Shown here piece by piece: positions 20,105 through 31,457 of a stretch of 64,000 nucleotides of DNA (positions are counted from its first letter, which is position 1; every line of letters begins with the position of its first letter). The notes beneath the pieces are model-generated. The model saw nothing but the letters and a program-made list of their open reading frames with translations. It was not told the origin of the DNA and did not search any database. This DNA comes from Lathyrus oleraceus (taxonomy: Eukaryota; Streptophyta; Magnoliopsida; Fabales; Fabaceae), in the NCBI RefSeq assembly GCF_024323335.1, contig NC_066584.1:270421618-270485617 (forward strand). Reading direction: 5' to 3'. Position numbers and translations under genes: made by a program.

Positions 20105-20980
20105 ACACTTGAGCGTATCTCGTCCATGTACTCCCCGGGGCATCTGTTATTCCGTTGTGCAGGTCGTCACCTGTGAGCATTCCCCAGCAGTTCTTTCCCC
20201 AGACAGGGTCATTCTCCTAGCCATGGATTGTTTCAGTCTTCCCCAGCGAAGCAGTTATTTCTCCAGCAGAGTTCATCCTACCAGTGGATTGGACGAGTGG
20301 CCATAGCAGATTGATATCCGCGTCCCCAGCTGAGTTGATTCTACTTGTGAATTATGTGGGTCGTCCCCGGCGGAGTAACAGTTATTCCCCAAAGCAGAGT
20401 CTATCGTATCTGAGGTCTGTATGAGCCTTATCCCCAGAGAGTTGCCCGTTTTAGCTTCCCCCAGCGGAGCTTTATTTTCCCCAAGCGGAATTTTTGTGGA
20501 TCGATGGGGCTATCCCCAGCAGTTTACCTTTGTTTTCCCCTAGCAAAGTTGCTTTATTACTCCCCAGCGAGTTGCCTTGTCTTCCCCTAGTGGAGTTATA
20601 TTATTGGTTCCCCAGCAGCTGTATTGCTTCCCCCAGCGGATTCATATTGAAGACTTCTCAGTACAGTCGTCCTGTGTATTCTCCCCCGCAGAGTTCTCAT
20701 CATATTGCATTGCATATAGTAATCATTGCATCCTCAAAACTGCGTAGCATCTCCATTCCATATGGAGCATTACGCCATAGAAAAATTCAAACATATGCAT
20801 TCATGTGTTCGAGACCACATCAGACTGTATCCCCGGCAGAGGCGGATCATCTTGTTCATCATCAGCACCACGTCTGCTACAGTTGCTTCGACAGCATTCA
20901 AAATTGATTATCCCCACAGAGGTTTATTTCCTCACCCGATGGTGACAGAAAGTTCGTTTCTCCCCAGTGAGACCCTTAGC
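20105..20980 (+). repeat. Degenerate TCCCCAGC(A/G)GAGTT repeats resembling the reversed primer site
   Basis: Roughly twenty imperfect copies of a TCCCCAGCAGAGT-like motif are spaced about 20-50 bases apart, for example at 20181, 20240, 20323, 20364, 20385, 20431 and 20561. The reverse complement of the Ogre PBS is TCCCCAGCAGAGTCGCCA; the copies at 20431 (TCCCCAGAGAGTTGCC) and 20561 (TCCCCAGCGAGTTGCC) match it over most of its length. A few more copies are mixed into the following hairpin array (21386, 21400, 21620). The weak ORFs here are side effects of the repeats. Confidence 0.7.
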
Positions 20981-21024
20981 AAGTGATCAGCCTTGCCTTG
21001 ACATATCTCAGATGTCGTTCTTGT

Positions 21025-22133
21025 GATACCGGTAAGTGTCGTGTCAACACCCGCGTGTGTTCTATCATTTTTTGGTGTCGGTAAACACCATTGCTTCGGT
21101 GTCGGTAAACATCGAGTCTCACCCAGTCATCGGTAAATGTCTGGTCATTTTTGATGTCGGTAAACATCATCTTTCGATGTCGGTAAACATCGAGTCTCAC
21201 CCAGTCATCGGTAAATGTCTGGTCATTTTTGATGTCGGTAAACATCATCTTTCGATGTCGGTAAACATCGAGTCTCACCCAGTCATCGGTAAATGTCTGG
21301 TCATTTTTTTGGTGTCGGTAAACGCCATTGTTTCGGTGTCGGCAAACATCGAGTTTTTCTTCAGTCATCGGTAAATGTCTGATAATCCCCAGCTAGAAAT
21401 CCCCAGTAGAGTCATCTGTAAATGTCCTATCTGGTTTCCAGTTGCAAATATTTGTTTGTTTCTCCCCAATAAATTTCTCACACCCCAGTCATCGGTAAAT
21501 GTCTGGTCATTCTTTTTGATGTCGGTAAACATCATCTTTCGATGTCGGTAAACATGGAGTCCCATCCCAGTCAGCGGTAAATGTCTGGTCATTCTTTGTT
21601 CTTTTGCTAATAAGATGAAAATCCCCAGAAGTCGTCGGTAAACGTTCTGTCTGGTATCACCACAAAGATTTTGTTCCTCCCCAAGCGGAGATGCCATTGA
21701 TAAATGGCCCAGTTTTCTTCGATATCGGTAAATATCGAATTCTCAGTTGCAGTAGCCATCGGTAAATGGCCTTGTTGAAGTTGACATCGGTAAATGTCAA
21801 GATGCTCTGAAGCCACCATCGGTAAATGGTCTTGTTTCTTTTCTACATCAAATCTGTTTCCCAGTTTTCCGGCCATCGGTAAATGGTCTGACTGAAGTTG
21901 ATATCGGTAAATATCAAGCTTTAACCATCGGTAAATGGTTTCCTTTTTCCAGAAGTTTGTTGCCCAGCAGCCATCAGTAAATGGTCTTGCTGAAGTTGAT
22001 ATCGGTAAATATCAAGGTCCCAGTTTTAACCATCGGTAAATGGTTTTGTTTTTCAGAAGTTGTTTTCCCAGCAGCCATCGGTAATTGGTTTTGCTTTTCT
22101 GAAGTTGTCATGCAGTTGTCATCGGTGAATGAC
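21025..22133 (+). repeat. Array of about twenty short inverted repeats with constant CGGTAA loop
   Basis: Each unit is arm-CGGTAA-arm'. Examples: TGGTGT/ACACCA 21073-21090; TGATGT/ACATCA 21152-21169; CGATGT/ACATCG 21175-21192; TTCGATAT/ATATCGAA 21718-21739; GCCAT/ATGGC 21755-21770; TTGACAT/ATGTCAA 21781-21800; ACCAT/ATGGT 21815-21830; TTGATAT/ATATCAA 21898-21917 and 21996-22015; AACCAT/ATGGTT 21923-21940 and 22028-22045; GTCAT/ATGAC with loop CGGTGA 22118-22133. The loop barely changes while the arms differ and stay complementary. The array lies in the 3' untranslated region of Ogre-1, a region reported in legumes to be hypervariable and to seed satellite repeats. Confidence 0.8.
21101..21334 (+). 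repeat. 78-bp tandem repeat inside the hairpin array
   Basis: GTCGGTAAACATCGAGTCTC recurs at 21101, 21179 and 21257, giving an exact period of 78. Each unit contains two strong hairpins and one weak one. Because 78 is a multiple of three, it also creates a repetitive 130-codon minus-strand frame, which I do not regard as a gene. Confidence 0.9.
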
Positions 22134-22255
22134 GTGATTCTTCTTGTATTATATTCAATCGGTGCAAATTTCTACGGTTCTTTTGTATTCAATCCCTATT
22201 TACCCTGAAAGTCTGACAGCAATTGCCATCATCCGTTCGGGTTCCCAGCTGATTG

Positions 22256-22267
22256 AATAGGGGCAGC
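22256..22267 (+). other. Ogre-1 polypurine tract
   Basis: AATAGGGGCAGC lies immediately before the 3' LTR start (TGTAGC at 22268). Its purine-rich character and position fit the plus-strand DNA synthesis primer of LTR elements, though two pyrimidines make it imperfect. Confidence 0.7.
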
Positions 22268-25200
22268 TGTAGCACCTCAAATTTGCACCTATCATTGTAC
22301 ATACATTCTCATATTAGGTCATAGCATATCATGGTCCACTGCATAGCATTGCATTGTCCCAGTTGCCTCAAGTGCAAGCCAATCAAGAAATTAGGTCAAA
22401 CTGATCAGGAGATCAGTCAACCAAGCAAGCAAGGTTGTTTCTCAAGGAGCCAAGGCCCTAGGGTTGGTCCAATGTGTTCACATGACTTGGAGGTCCATTT
22501 GAAGTGTTTAAGTCAAGGGTTGGATGTTCAGAGGTCATCAATTCATGCACAGTCAGTCAGAAACCCTAGAAAGTCAAAGTTGGTCAACTGTGGTTGATTT
22601 TGTGGTTTTGATGGATGGATTTGGTTTGAGAGAGCTTATTCATGTCCCAATAGGCCTCATATATCATGGCAAACAATATCATTGAAGAATTTGAAGCCAA
22701 TCAGAAAATTTCCAAAAATGGAAAGTGGACCTGTAATTTTAACTGCCAAAAATGGAAACTTCTTGATCCCAAACTTACATCATGATACAAGCTTCAAATG
22801 AATTTTTTCCCAACATGAAAGTTGAATATCTTGTTCTCCCATTTCCAAAAAGTCCAAGAACTCTCAATTCCCATGCATGGTTGTCAAGATATGATCAAAT
22901 CATTTTCACAAAATCTTGAACTTCAAAAGGCCATATCTCTCAAACCATTTGGCCAATTTTGGTGGGGTTTTTTCCTACAAACCACATTTCATCTCCTCTT
23001 TCCAAAAATATAAATTTCATGTACCAAAAATCTATGGATCAAAATGGCATTTTTGGACTTGTCTTATTTAAATTCAAGTGTGGACCAAAGTTGACTTTTT
23101 GAATTAGGCATTTTTGCTCACTTTGGCCAATTGGGATTCATTTAAGAGGTTATTTGAAACATGTTTGAGGCCCAAACTCGGCCAGACTTCATACCTCCAT
23201 GTACACATGTTCAAAATTAGCAATTTGGCAAAACCTCTTCATTTAAGCTAATCTTGTTTAGCACTTCCATTACCAATGTTAAACAACAAATATAAGTCAC
23301 ATTTTCTGTCATTCTAAACCTAGCAGCAGCTGCAAAAACAACAGAATTACTCACTCTCTCTAAAATTCACTTTTGGCCATTTTCCAAAATTCTTCAAAAT
23401 CCTTCAAAGAGCACGACCTAGCTAGGGTTTTTCCACCATCCAAGCATCATTTCATGCACATTTCCACCATCATCCTTCAGCTGTAAGAAGCTCTTCGTGG
23501 CTGTTCATCTTCAAGCAATTTCCATGGCAGAACTTGATTCAAGCTTTTACAAGAGTTGCTGAGCCACGATTACTTCATTATTCAACTTGTGGAAGCATAA
23601 TCTGCATCTGTTTAAGCTTATCCTGGCCAAATAACACCTGAATCTTCATCTGCTCTTCCAAATTGGTTAGTATTCGATTCTCTCTATTTCCAAAACTTTG
23701 CCATGCTTAGTGTAGGTCTTAGTACCCTGATCATTATGAGCTTTGAATGGTAGAATTTGGTTAAGTATTTTGCAAGAAATCTGAAAATGAAAGTTGATGT
23801 TCATATGCTTTTTTGCTCGATTCTCTTTCTTTAGCTCGTTTCCATGAAAATGATGCTTGGATTTGTCATGTGTATGGTCTAATGGTTCTATTGGTGTATT
23901 CTTTGCTCATTTCTGGAAGTTTTTACTCTTGAGCAAGTTTGATGTTGATTTATGTTTGTGCCCGATTCATGAATATGGTGATGTTTTGATGAAAATTGAT
24001 GCTGGATCCTTGTTTGCCTTGCCATGCTGAATGTTTCTGTGTATTCAATTTCACTTTCTGGAAAATTTCATGAAAACACGATTTGGGGATGAAGGTTGTT
24101 GCCTACTGTTCATAAACCCTAGGGTTTCTTCATGCATTGCCCAGATTTTGTTTAAATTGCACGCTGCATGGTACTGTATAAGCATGCACCAATAGAAACA
24201 TTTCGTGCTGTAGCCCAAAACGGTGTCGTTTTGTTTAATGAAGCTCAAAATTACACAAATGCCATCCGCTTCATTATTATTCCAATTAATTCATTTTAAT
24301 TTCACATATTATTTCACTTTGTTCATCAAACTTTGAAAATTCATAACTTGCTCATTTTAATTCCAAATTTCATGCCAATTTTTGCATCATGTCCTGTTTG
24401 ATGTCTATTATTTTATCATGATTTTTTATGATTTTTTGGATGGCTGGATTTTTAATGGCTCTAGGGTTCTTGACATGTGACCAAATTTTGTACACCTTGC
24501 CAAATCTATTGTGAAATTGTGATGATACATCCATTTGATCTGAAATTTTTTGTGCATAACCTACACTCATCCATGTTTATTTTGATGTAAAGATCATGAT
24601 TTTAGCTTATGTGGTTTGAGAGCTATGAATTTTTGAACTAGGGTGTGACAACTTGTGTCACACCAATGATATGCCATTTCATGAATTTTAATGACATGCT
24701 TCCTGACATCCAACTGACCTAAATTGTTGCATAAACCCTCTCTCATATGTCTAGTTGACTTGTGATTTTTCTTGGAATTAATTGTGCCATTTTCCATTTG
24801 TTTGAGATTTTTCCTCCCTGTCTAGTCAAATGTTGACTTTGTGTGATGCACTTTGCCATTTGTTTTGTGAAATGCTCATATTGTACTAGATGGACATGAA
24901 ATTTTGCATGAGATAACTAGACATCCTCATCTTTACCATGGCTTTAGTCCCATTCATTTATCACACACCCTCTCTGATTTATGATTTTTCTAAGTTGATG
25001 CTTGTTTGGTTGACTTCATTGAGCATGTTCAAATTTGCTTTGACTTTATGATTTTCATTGACTGCCTCCCATTTGTCCAAATGTGATGAAATTTTACATG
25101 CTTACCATGCTAGGTGTTAGGATTGATCATGATTTATTTGGTGATTTTTTGAAAATGTTTGAGTTGACTTTTGATGCAAGTCATTCTTTTGACTTCTATG

Positions 25201-27535
25201 TGCACCAATTTGCCATGCTTTGCCTTCTTTTGTTTGTGAAATGATGATGATGCATGATATAAACTTGAGACCAATTGAGCTTGCTTCTTAAATGTTTGAA
25301 TTTGATTTTGGTTGACTTTCATTTGCTGTTTTGACTTTCTCATTCCTTTTTGACCCTAGGCTTGTCCTAGTGGTCTAGTTACTTACTGTTGAGCTTATGT
25401 TTTCAGGTTGAACACCAAATGACCAATGAGATCAATTTCTTTTGATTAAGCTTGTTTGAATATCATTGTCTAACCTCTTGGTTTTGTAGGTGGCTTGACT
25501 CATATGATTTGAGTCTTGTGCTTTGCACATTGGTCCCTCTGTGTTGACTGTTGTTTCCCAATTTCTTTTGCTTTGACTGTTGAACTGTGTACTGATTTGT
25601 TTGACCATTTCAGGTACCATTAGTTGCTTAAGTTCTTTGAACTTGCTTTGCTTTGCTATTTAGCAACTTGCTTGAGGTATAATTCCTTTTTCTTCATGTA
25701 GTCTGGAAGACCTGGCCTGTTACTTGGCCAGGCAACTGTCTGAAGTCCTCCTTAAGAGGCAATGTTTGTGTATGTTTAAATTGTCCTTGTACAGAGTCAA
25801 AGACCTCCTAAGTGAAGAGGCAATTGGCAGAACCAAGGGATAAGCAACCTATCCCCTGCTATTCAGTGTGTCTTCTGTTTTGCTCACACCACTGTGTTGA
25901 TGCATTACAGATAAAAACCCAAGATCTTGTGCAATTGTACAGTTGAGTCAGTATCAAATGTGTAGAAGGGTTCCCACTTTCTGAACCCACACATTCTTGT
26001 CAAATGCTCTCCCTGGCCAGGGATAGAAGCAATGAGGCACACCCCTCATCTCCTTTCATCTGCTGCACCTTAGCCCCTCAATGGCAAGGTTAAGAGCAAC
26101 ACTCACCCCATTCCAGAGGTTTGTTTGTTGAGGTTGATGTGACCCCTCGACTAAAACCTAACCCATGTTTGAGCCCCCCTTGTTGGTGTGTTTACTTTAT
26201 GCTGTATGTGTTTGTGTGTGCTTATGTGGTGTGATCATATCCCCTAGGTTTGCTAGACTCCGCGTAGTCTCGTTTGCATGTCAATTAAGGTAGCACGGTT
26301 CCTTCGTATAGGACTTCCTTTCTTGCTTGAGCTTTCTTAAAACACAAACAAACATCATCCCCTCTTAAGGATACGTTAACTCCTTCTACTACAGATGAGT
26401 AAGTCTCCAAAGGTCGAGCATCAGGTAGATTGTGCAGTGACGTTGTCCACTTAAAACACAAACCAACAGTAATAGTTTTGCCGAACTACGGCAACTCTGA
26501 TTCTCATGTTCAGATGAGATACGTAGGCACGAGATGCGATGTCTTGTCGAGTTTGACTAACCACTAACACCTTATTCTTTTCTCTCACCCTTGCTGTGAT
26601 TGAGATATCCCCTTTCTCTTGCCCTAGTTGCAATCGAGATCCTTCTTTTTCCCGTGTCTGTTAGCTAGAAACCTTGACTTAGGGTTGATTTTGCATGACA
26701 ACATCTAGGCTCGAGTCGTAGTCTCCCTAGTTGTGTCTCCCTCTGTTATCTGGTTAGGCTAGATCCTTGTCCCTGCGTAGGGGAACTACATCGCCCTGAT
26801 CTTCATACCAGATGAAGTATGTAGGTGGGAGATTGAGCTGATCTCTCCGGGCGCCTTTTCTTTTCTTTTGTGTGTGTGCTTGACAGTTATAGGCTCGAGT
26901 CCCCGACTCCCTATCAACTTGTTGTGTTGTTGTGTGCTTGGAAGCCGATGTAAGTCCATCGAGTGGCATTTGGGTTCCAGTGTGTGTGTGTTTAGGTTCG
27001 GATGCTGATGTAAGTCCAGTGATTGGCAGTCGGGCTCCACGTTTGCCTGTGTCTTGTTTGTTTGTGTGTGTGTCAGCCGAGCTACGAATGCTCTGATTCT
27101 TCTTCGTCCAAGAAGATACGTATGCATAGGATGCGATATCCTAGCGAGCATGTGTCGTTTCCCCAGTCCGAACTACTTCGACTCTGATGTCTATGCCTGA
27201 TAGACTAAGTAGGCCCAGGATGCGACATCCTGCCGAGTCAGTTTCAGTCAGTTTCTTTTGTCTCTTTCAGCCAGTGTGTGTGAGTTTGAGCAGTGTTTAG
27301 CAACCAATATTCTTTCCTTTTGTGCGTGGATCCCGTAGAGTACTACGGATGCGTAGGGGTGCTAATACCTTCCCTTCGCATAACCGACTCCCGAACCCAT
27401 TCTCTTTGGTCGCGAGACCATGTTCTTTCCTAGGTTTACTCTGAGCGTTTCCTTTCCCTCTTTTGGGATAAATAACGCACGGTGGCGGCTCTGTTGTTTC
27501 TTCTTTTTCCCGCCGGTTTTTCGCGTAATGCGACA
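22268..27535 (+). repeat. Ogre-1 3' LTR (5268 bp)
   Basis: It matches 4426-9693 at a constant offset of 17842. By eye I see about 17 substitutions and no indels, for example near 22807, 22828-22831, 23158, 23228, 24037, 24964, 25828, 26189, 26826 and 27493. It ends GCGACA, followed by the target copy GCAGG. Confidence 0.95.
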
Positions 27536-27720
27536 GCAGGTTGATAACTTTGACGTCCTCCTGGTGTGGTTGAATGACCTTCTCTTCTTGTCTGAGTAAT
27601 CGGGCCAACTCTTCGGGGAGTTCACAATCTTCCCCCACTTCGTCTTCAGCTTGGTAGATTGGACAGTCAAAGTCATGCCAGACCGTAGCAGTATCGTTAT
27701 CAATGGTCTCGGTGGTGTCT
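27536..27720 (-). pseudogene. Ogre-2 pol exon, N-terminal part
   Basis: On the minus strand, right after a CAG acceptor at 27721, the frame reads ...WHDFDCPIYQAEDEVGEDCELPEELARLLRQEEKVIQPHQEDVKVIN. This parallels the start of Ogre-1 pol (YDFDNPIYQAEEESEEDCELP). It continues in frame at 4425, on the other side of the Ogre-1 insertion. No stop is seen in this segment. Confidence 0.9.
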
Positions 27721-27939
27721 CTGCATGTTATGATTTATGCAGTTTATTTAGAAAATGCATGCATAAAAATTGATGCCATTTTATTGTAATAAAAAAATGA
27801 AATGAAAGGAACAAAAATTTGAATGCAAATCGCCATTTTATTAATGATATAATTTTTTTTTGAAAGATAAAGGAGGCCCTATAACACGCCATTGTGCCTT
27901 GGGCAGAGCATAAGGTTTTGTCTAAAATAATAAAATTAC
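27721..27939 (-). other. Ogre-2 gag-pro/pol intron (219 bp)
   Basis: On the minus strand the donor is GTAATTTTATT at 27939 and the acceptor is ACATGCAG ending at 27721. The donor again contains the terminal TAA of the gag-pro frame, and joining keeps phase 2. The region is very AT-rich, as expected of a plant intron. Confidence 0.75.
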
Positions 27940-30900
27940 TTTTGAAAAAATTGGGGTACTTCCACAACCTTTCAGTTCGTCAGTTCTTCATTAGGTGCGG
28001 CTTGTCGTATCCAGCTAGACACCCCTTCTTCACGAACTTCATCCCTGATCATCGCCACCTGTTTGCCAAAAATGTGGCCAGCGCTGGTGAACGTTTCTTC
28101 TACCGAAGGAATCTGCTCCTTGTCGTGTTGGTTACCGGTTTCATTTGATGACGGGTCATACCCTAAACCAAACTTGTCCCGCTTCTCTCGCACTTCCACC
28201 ACTTTGCCCCAGTCTTGAGCATTTTCACTTTCCATAAAAGCCTTAGCTCCTTGCCACGAGGCCATGGACGATCCTGATTTCGGGGTCTCCAATGCTTGCT
28301 GGACGGCCTTCATATTTACCACTTCCAAGGATTGCAATGGTGTCTTAGTTATCTCACCATCCACCTCGATATACCGGAAAGATGTTAAGTGGCTAACCAA
28401 GATATCCTCCTCTCCTCCAATCACAATCATCTTGTCATTTGTAATGAATTTTAGCTTTTAATGTAAAGTGGAAGTGATGGCGCCTGCGGAGTGAATCCAT
28501 GGTCTCCCAAGTAGGCAACTATAACTGGGATGTATGTCCATAACCTAGAATGTGATATTGAAAATAGTTGGGCCTATTTTGATCGGTAAGTCAACCTCCT
28601 TTATAATTGTTCGCATTGAGCCATCAAATGCTTTTACGATTAGAGTGTTGGGCTTCATATTCATCCCTTCCATTGGTAGCTTTATCAAAGTGGTCTTCGG
28701 CATGACGTTCAGTGAGGAACCTGTGTCTACTAATACCCTTGATAGTATAGTGTCTATGCATTTCAAGGAGATATGTATGGCTTTGTTATGGTTCTTTCCC
28801 TCAACCGGCAGTTCATCATCATTAAACCCCAAAAAAATTCTAGTGGTTACACAAGCTATCACATCGTCAAATTGTTCTATTGTTATGTCTTTCGTGATAT
28901 GTGATGCGCTTAACACTTTCAACAACGAGTTCCTGTGTGCTTCTGAGCTGAGTAATAAAGATAACATGGAGATTTTTTAAGGTGCTTGATTCAATTGGTC
29001 CACCACTTTATAATCACTCTTCTTGATTATCCTCAGAAATTCCTCGGCCTCTTCATGAGTGACTGCAGCTTTAGGAGACAGGTGCTTGTCTTGCATTTCT
29101 TGATTAGGGACGGGGATCTGGACAACAACTTCCTTCCCCTTAGCTCTTACAGAAGCACCAGCAGTCCTTGGCGCGAACACTCGGCCACTACGTGTCATTC
29201 CAGCTTGCCCCGCGATCGAATTGATGTTTAGTTCATTGATCACCAAGGGTTGATCTTCCTGCCCTTGCTTAAAAGCTCTGGGCTGATATATCCACGGGAC
29301 CGCCTTCTCATCTTCATATGCGAACGGTGCTGGAAATTCTATCACCAATAGGCTTATAGGGATTTCCACGTTAACCTCATCATAAGGGATGTCCACCACT
29401 TCTATCTCTACCTCGCCCTTGCTTTTGATGCTGCGATTGATCTGCAACTCGCCTTGATCCAACATCCGTTGTATAAAATTCCTCAATTTTTTATCGTTTT
29501 CTTCATCAGCTAGCTCCTCTGGGATTAAACCACTCTTTAGCAGCTGTGTTCCTATCCTGGCGATAGGGGTTTGAATTTCTTCAACCTTAAGGATCAATTC
29601 ACCCTGATCAGTCTCCTCAATGGCACTGACGAAAGCATCCCCATGTGTTGGCATGGGATTAGTGTTCACGTTCGGGCGTCTTGGAGTGAAGGTGACAACC
29701 TTTGCTTCAATCAAGTCTTGTACCCAATTTTGAAATGCAAAACAATTCTCCAGGGTATGGCTGGGCGCTCCCATGTGAAATTCACAATGGGCGTTAGCAT
29801 CATATCCTGGTGGATATGGAAAAATAGCCGGTTTTAGCTCCCTCAATGTCAGAAAACCCTCCTTTTGCAGATATGGGAATATTTGGCTATAAGGTACTAG
29901 TAGAGGATCAAGTTGCCTTCTTGGAGGCCTTGGTTTGAATTGTCTTGGTGGCGCGGTATTCTATTGTTGACGATGTTGTTGATGCTGGGGTTGATACATT
30001 TGTTGTTGCTGTATGGGTTGTTGATAAGGTATGGGTACCACGGCGGCGACTTGGCCATATAAAGCTTGTTGCTTCCCCTTATAGCCTCTGGATATAGCGT
30101 TCGTATCGCCTTCTCTTTTCTTCTGGAACCCTCCAGAACACGTTTTCGGTGCGCTAGGGGCTGCCACAACTCCTGGAATCTTTCCATCCCTCAACCCTTT
30201 TTCTATACGATCTCCGATTGTGACTAGATGCGCAAAGTCGGATGCTGCACTACTCAGAAATCTATCAAAGAATGGGTCCTTCAGTGTGTCCACAAATATT
30301 CCAGTCATTTCTTTTTCAGACAATGGTGGCTCTACCTGAGCAGCCAACTCTCTCCATCGTTTGGCGTATTCTTTAAATGACTCCTTTTCTTTCATGGCCA
30401 TCCCTTGTAACTGCATTCGGTCGGGCTCCATATCTAAGTTATATTTGTATTGATGGAGAAATGCGTCAGCCAAATCTTCCCAGATTTGAATCCGCCCTTG
30501 CTCTAAGCTCATGTACCATCTTAGAGATGCTCCACTTAAACTGTCTTGGAAACAGTGTATAAGCAGTTTGTTGTTTTCAGTATGGGCAACCATTTTCCTG
30601 AAGTACATTACCAGGTGACTTCTTGGGCAAGTCTGGCCTTTGTATTTCTCGAAATCAGGAGTCTTAAATTTAGCCAGGATGACCAAATTCGATACCAAAC
30701 GCATATTCATGGCAGCGGCGCCGAAGATATTATTCCCCTCTATAGCTTTGATCTTCTTTTCCAAGGCACGAAGCCTATCTGCAGCAGGATCTGGAAGTAT
30801 CTTAGGTTTCGGTTGATCAGGCATATAAAAAGCGTCGTACAGGTCATCTCCCATTTCGGATCCATGATAAGTAGACGCATCATACGGCTCTGCACGATCC

Positions 30901-31142
30901 CCATCCCCTTTGCTTCCTACCGGTATATGAACCAGACTCTTCTTGGCGTGGGTGAAGCTCTCGTCTTGTTGGACCAATCCTAATGTGCTATCATTCTTCC
31001 TTGCCCCAGCTTCTGCATCCACAATCCTCTCTCTCTGGGCGATTGCGAGCATTGTTTCTAACAGTTGATCCATTCTCTCTTGGATCGCATTGATGTCTGT
31101 CCTCATGGTAACTTGGTTAGCCTCAACTTGCTCTAACGTCAT
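27938..31142 (-). pseudogene. Ogre-2 Gag-protease, single frame with five in-frame stops
   Basis: From the ATG at 31142 the minus strand encodes an N-terminal helix region, the Gag domain (FEKYKGQTCPRSHLVMYFRK, FQDSLSGASLRWYM, FKEYAKRWRELAAQVEPP) and a Gln-rich tract ending QPQHQQHRQQ. Then follow a zinc-like motif CEFHMGAPSHTLENC (the usual GH is SH here) and protease with an intact LVDTGSSLNVMP. All pieces share one frame, with stops at 29961-29963 (TAG), 28977-28979 (TAA), 28545-28547 (TAG), 28458-28460 (TAA) and 27972-27974 (TGA, where Ogre-1 has Trp). Most fit C-to-T or G-to-A changes. With the stops ignored, the frame runs to the GTAAT donor, as in Ogre-1. Confidence 0.88.
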
Positions 31143-31457
31143 TTTGTAGTTGCTTCGCGTCTCGTATCAGTGTTGATTAGACAGCGTTGCTGGATAAAGG
31201 GTACAAAAGGTTGGGTAAGTTTTTGAGTTTTTATGAAGCGTGATGCATAATGAGGATGCGAATGTTATGCATATTTTATTTTTAGGGAATCGTTCGAGTT
31301 TCATTAGTTGTTAGTAATTCGGAGAAACAAGAAATACTTAGAATAACAATAATGGAGTAATTTTAAACATCATTCATTCAAGTACATAACGTAGGGGTCC
31401 AAAAGGCCCTAGTTCAAAATATATTATCAAGGGAACAAAATATAAGACATAAGAAAA
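31143..31457 (-). other. Ogre-2 spacer between ORF1 and gag
   Basis: 315 bases of AT-rich sequence without a coding signal, equivalent to 11916-12390 of Ogre-1. I see no repeat or motif in it. Confidence 0.6.

Larger units (their letters stand above)
4426..27535 (+). mobile_element. Complete Ogre-type Ty3-gypsy retrotransposon (Ogre-1), 23.1 kb
   Basis: Order on the plus strand: 5' LTR (5268 bp), PBS, leader, ORF1, gag-pro, intron, RT-RNase H-RNase H-integrase, a long repeat-rich 3' region, polypurine tract, 3' LTR (5268 bp). This matches the Ogre group, known from legumes for 20-25 kb elements with an extra 5' ORF and a spliced gag-pro/pol. The two LTRs have exactly the same length and I count about 17 substitutions between them (about 99.7 % identity). 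At the commonly used plant LTR rate this means roughly a hundred thousand years. ORF1 and gag-pro are open; pol has only two in-frame stops, both explicable as C-to-T changes. It is the youngest dateable insertion here and may have been mobilised with help from other copies. Confidence 0.95.

Noticed and set aside
20976..21368. 130-codon minus-strand frame made of repeated FTDDWVRLDVYRHR-type units
   Set aside because: It is the translation of the 78-bp tandem repeat, whose length is a multiple of three. It has no start context or family match, and the plus strand is equally open.
21025..22133. CRISPR-like array of short repeats
   Set aside because: The repeats are hairpins of varying arm sequence inside a plant retrotransposon; there are no uniform repeats with unique spacers and no cas genes.
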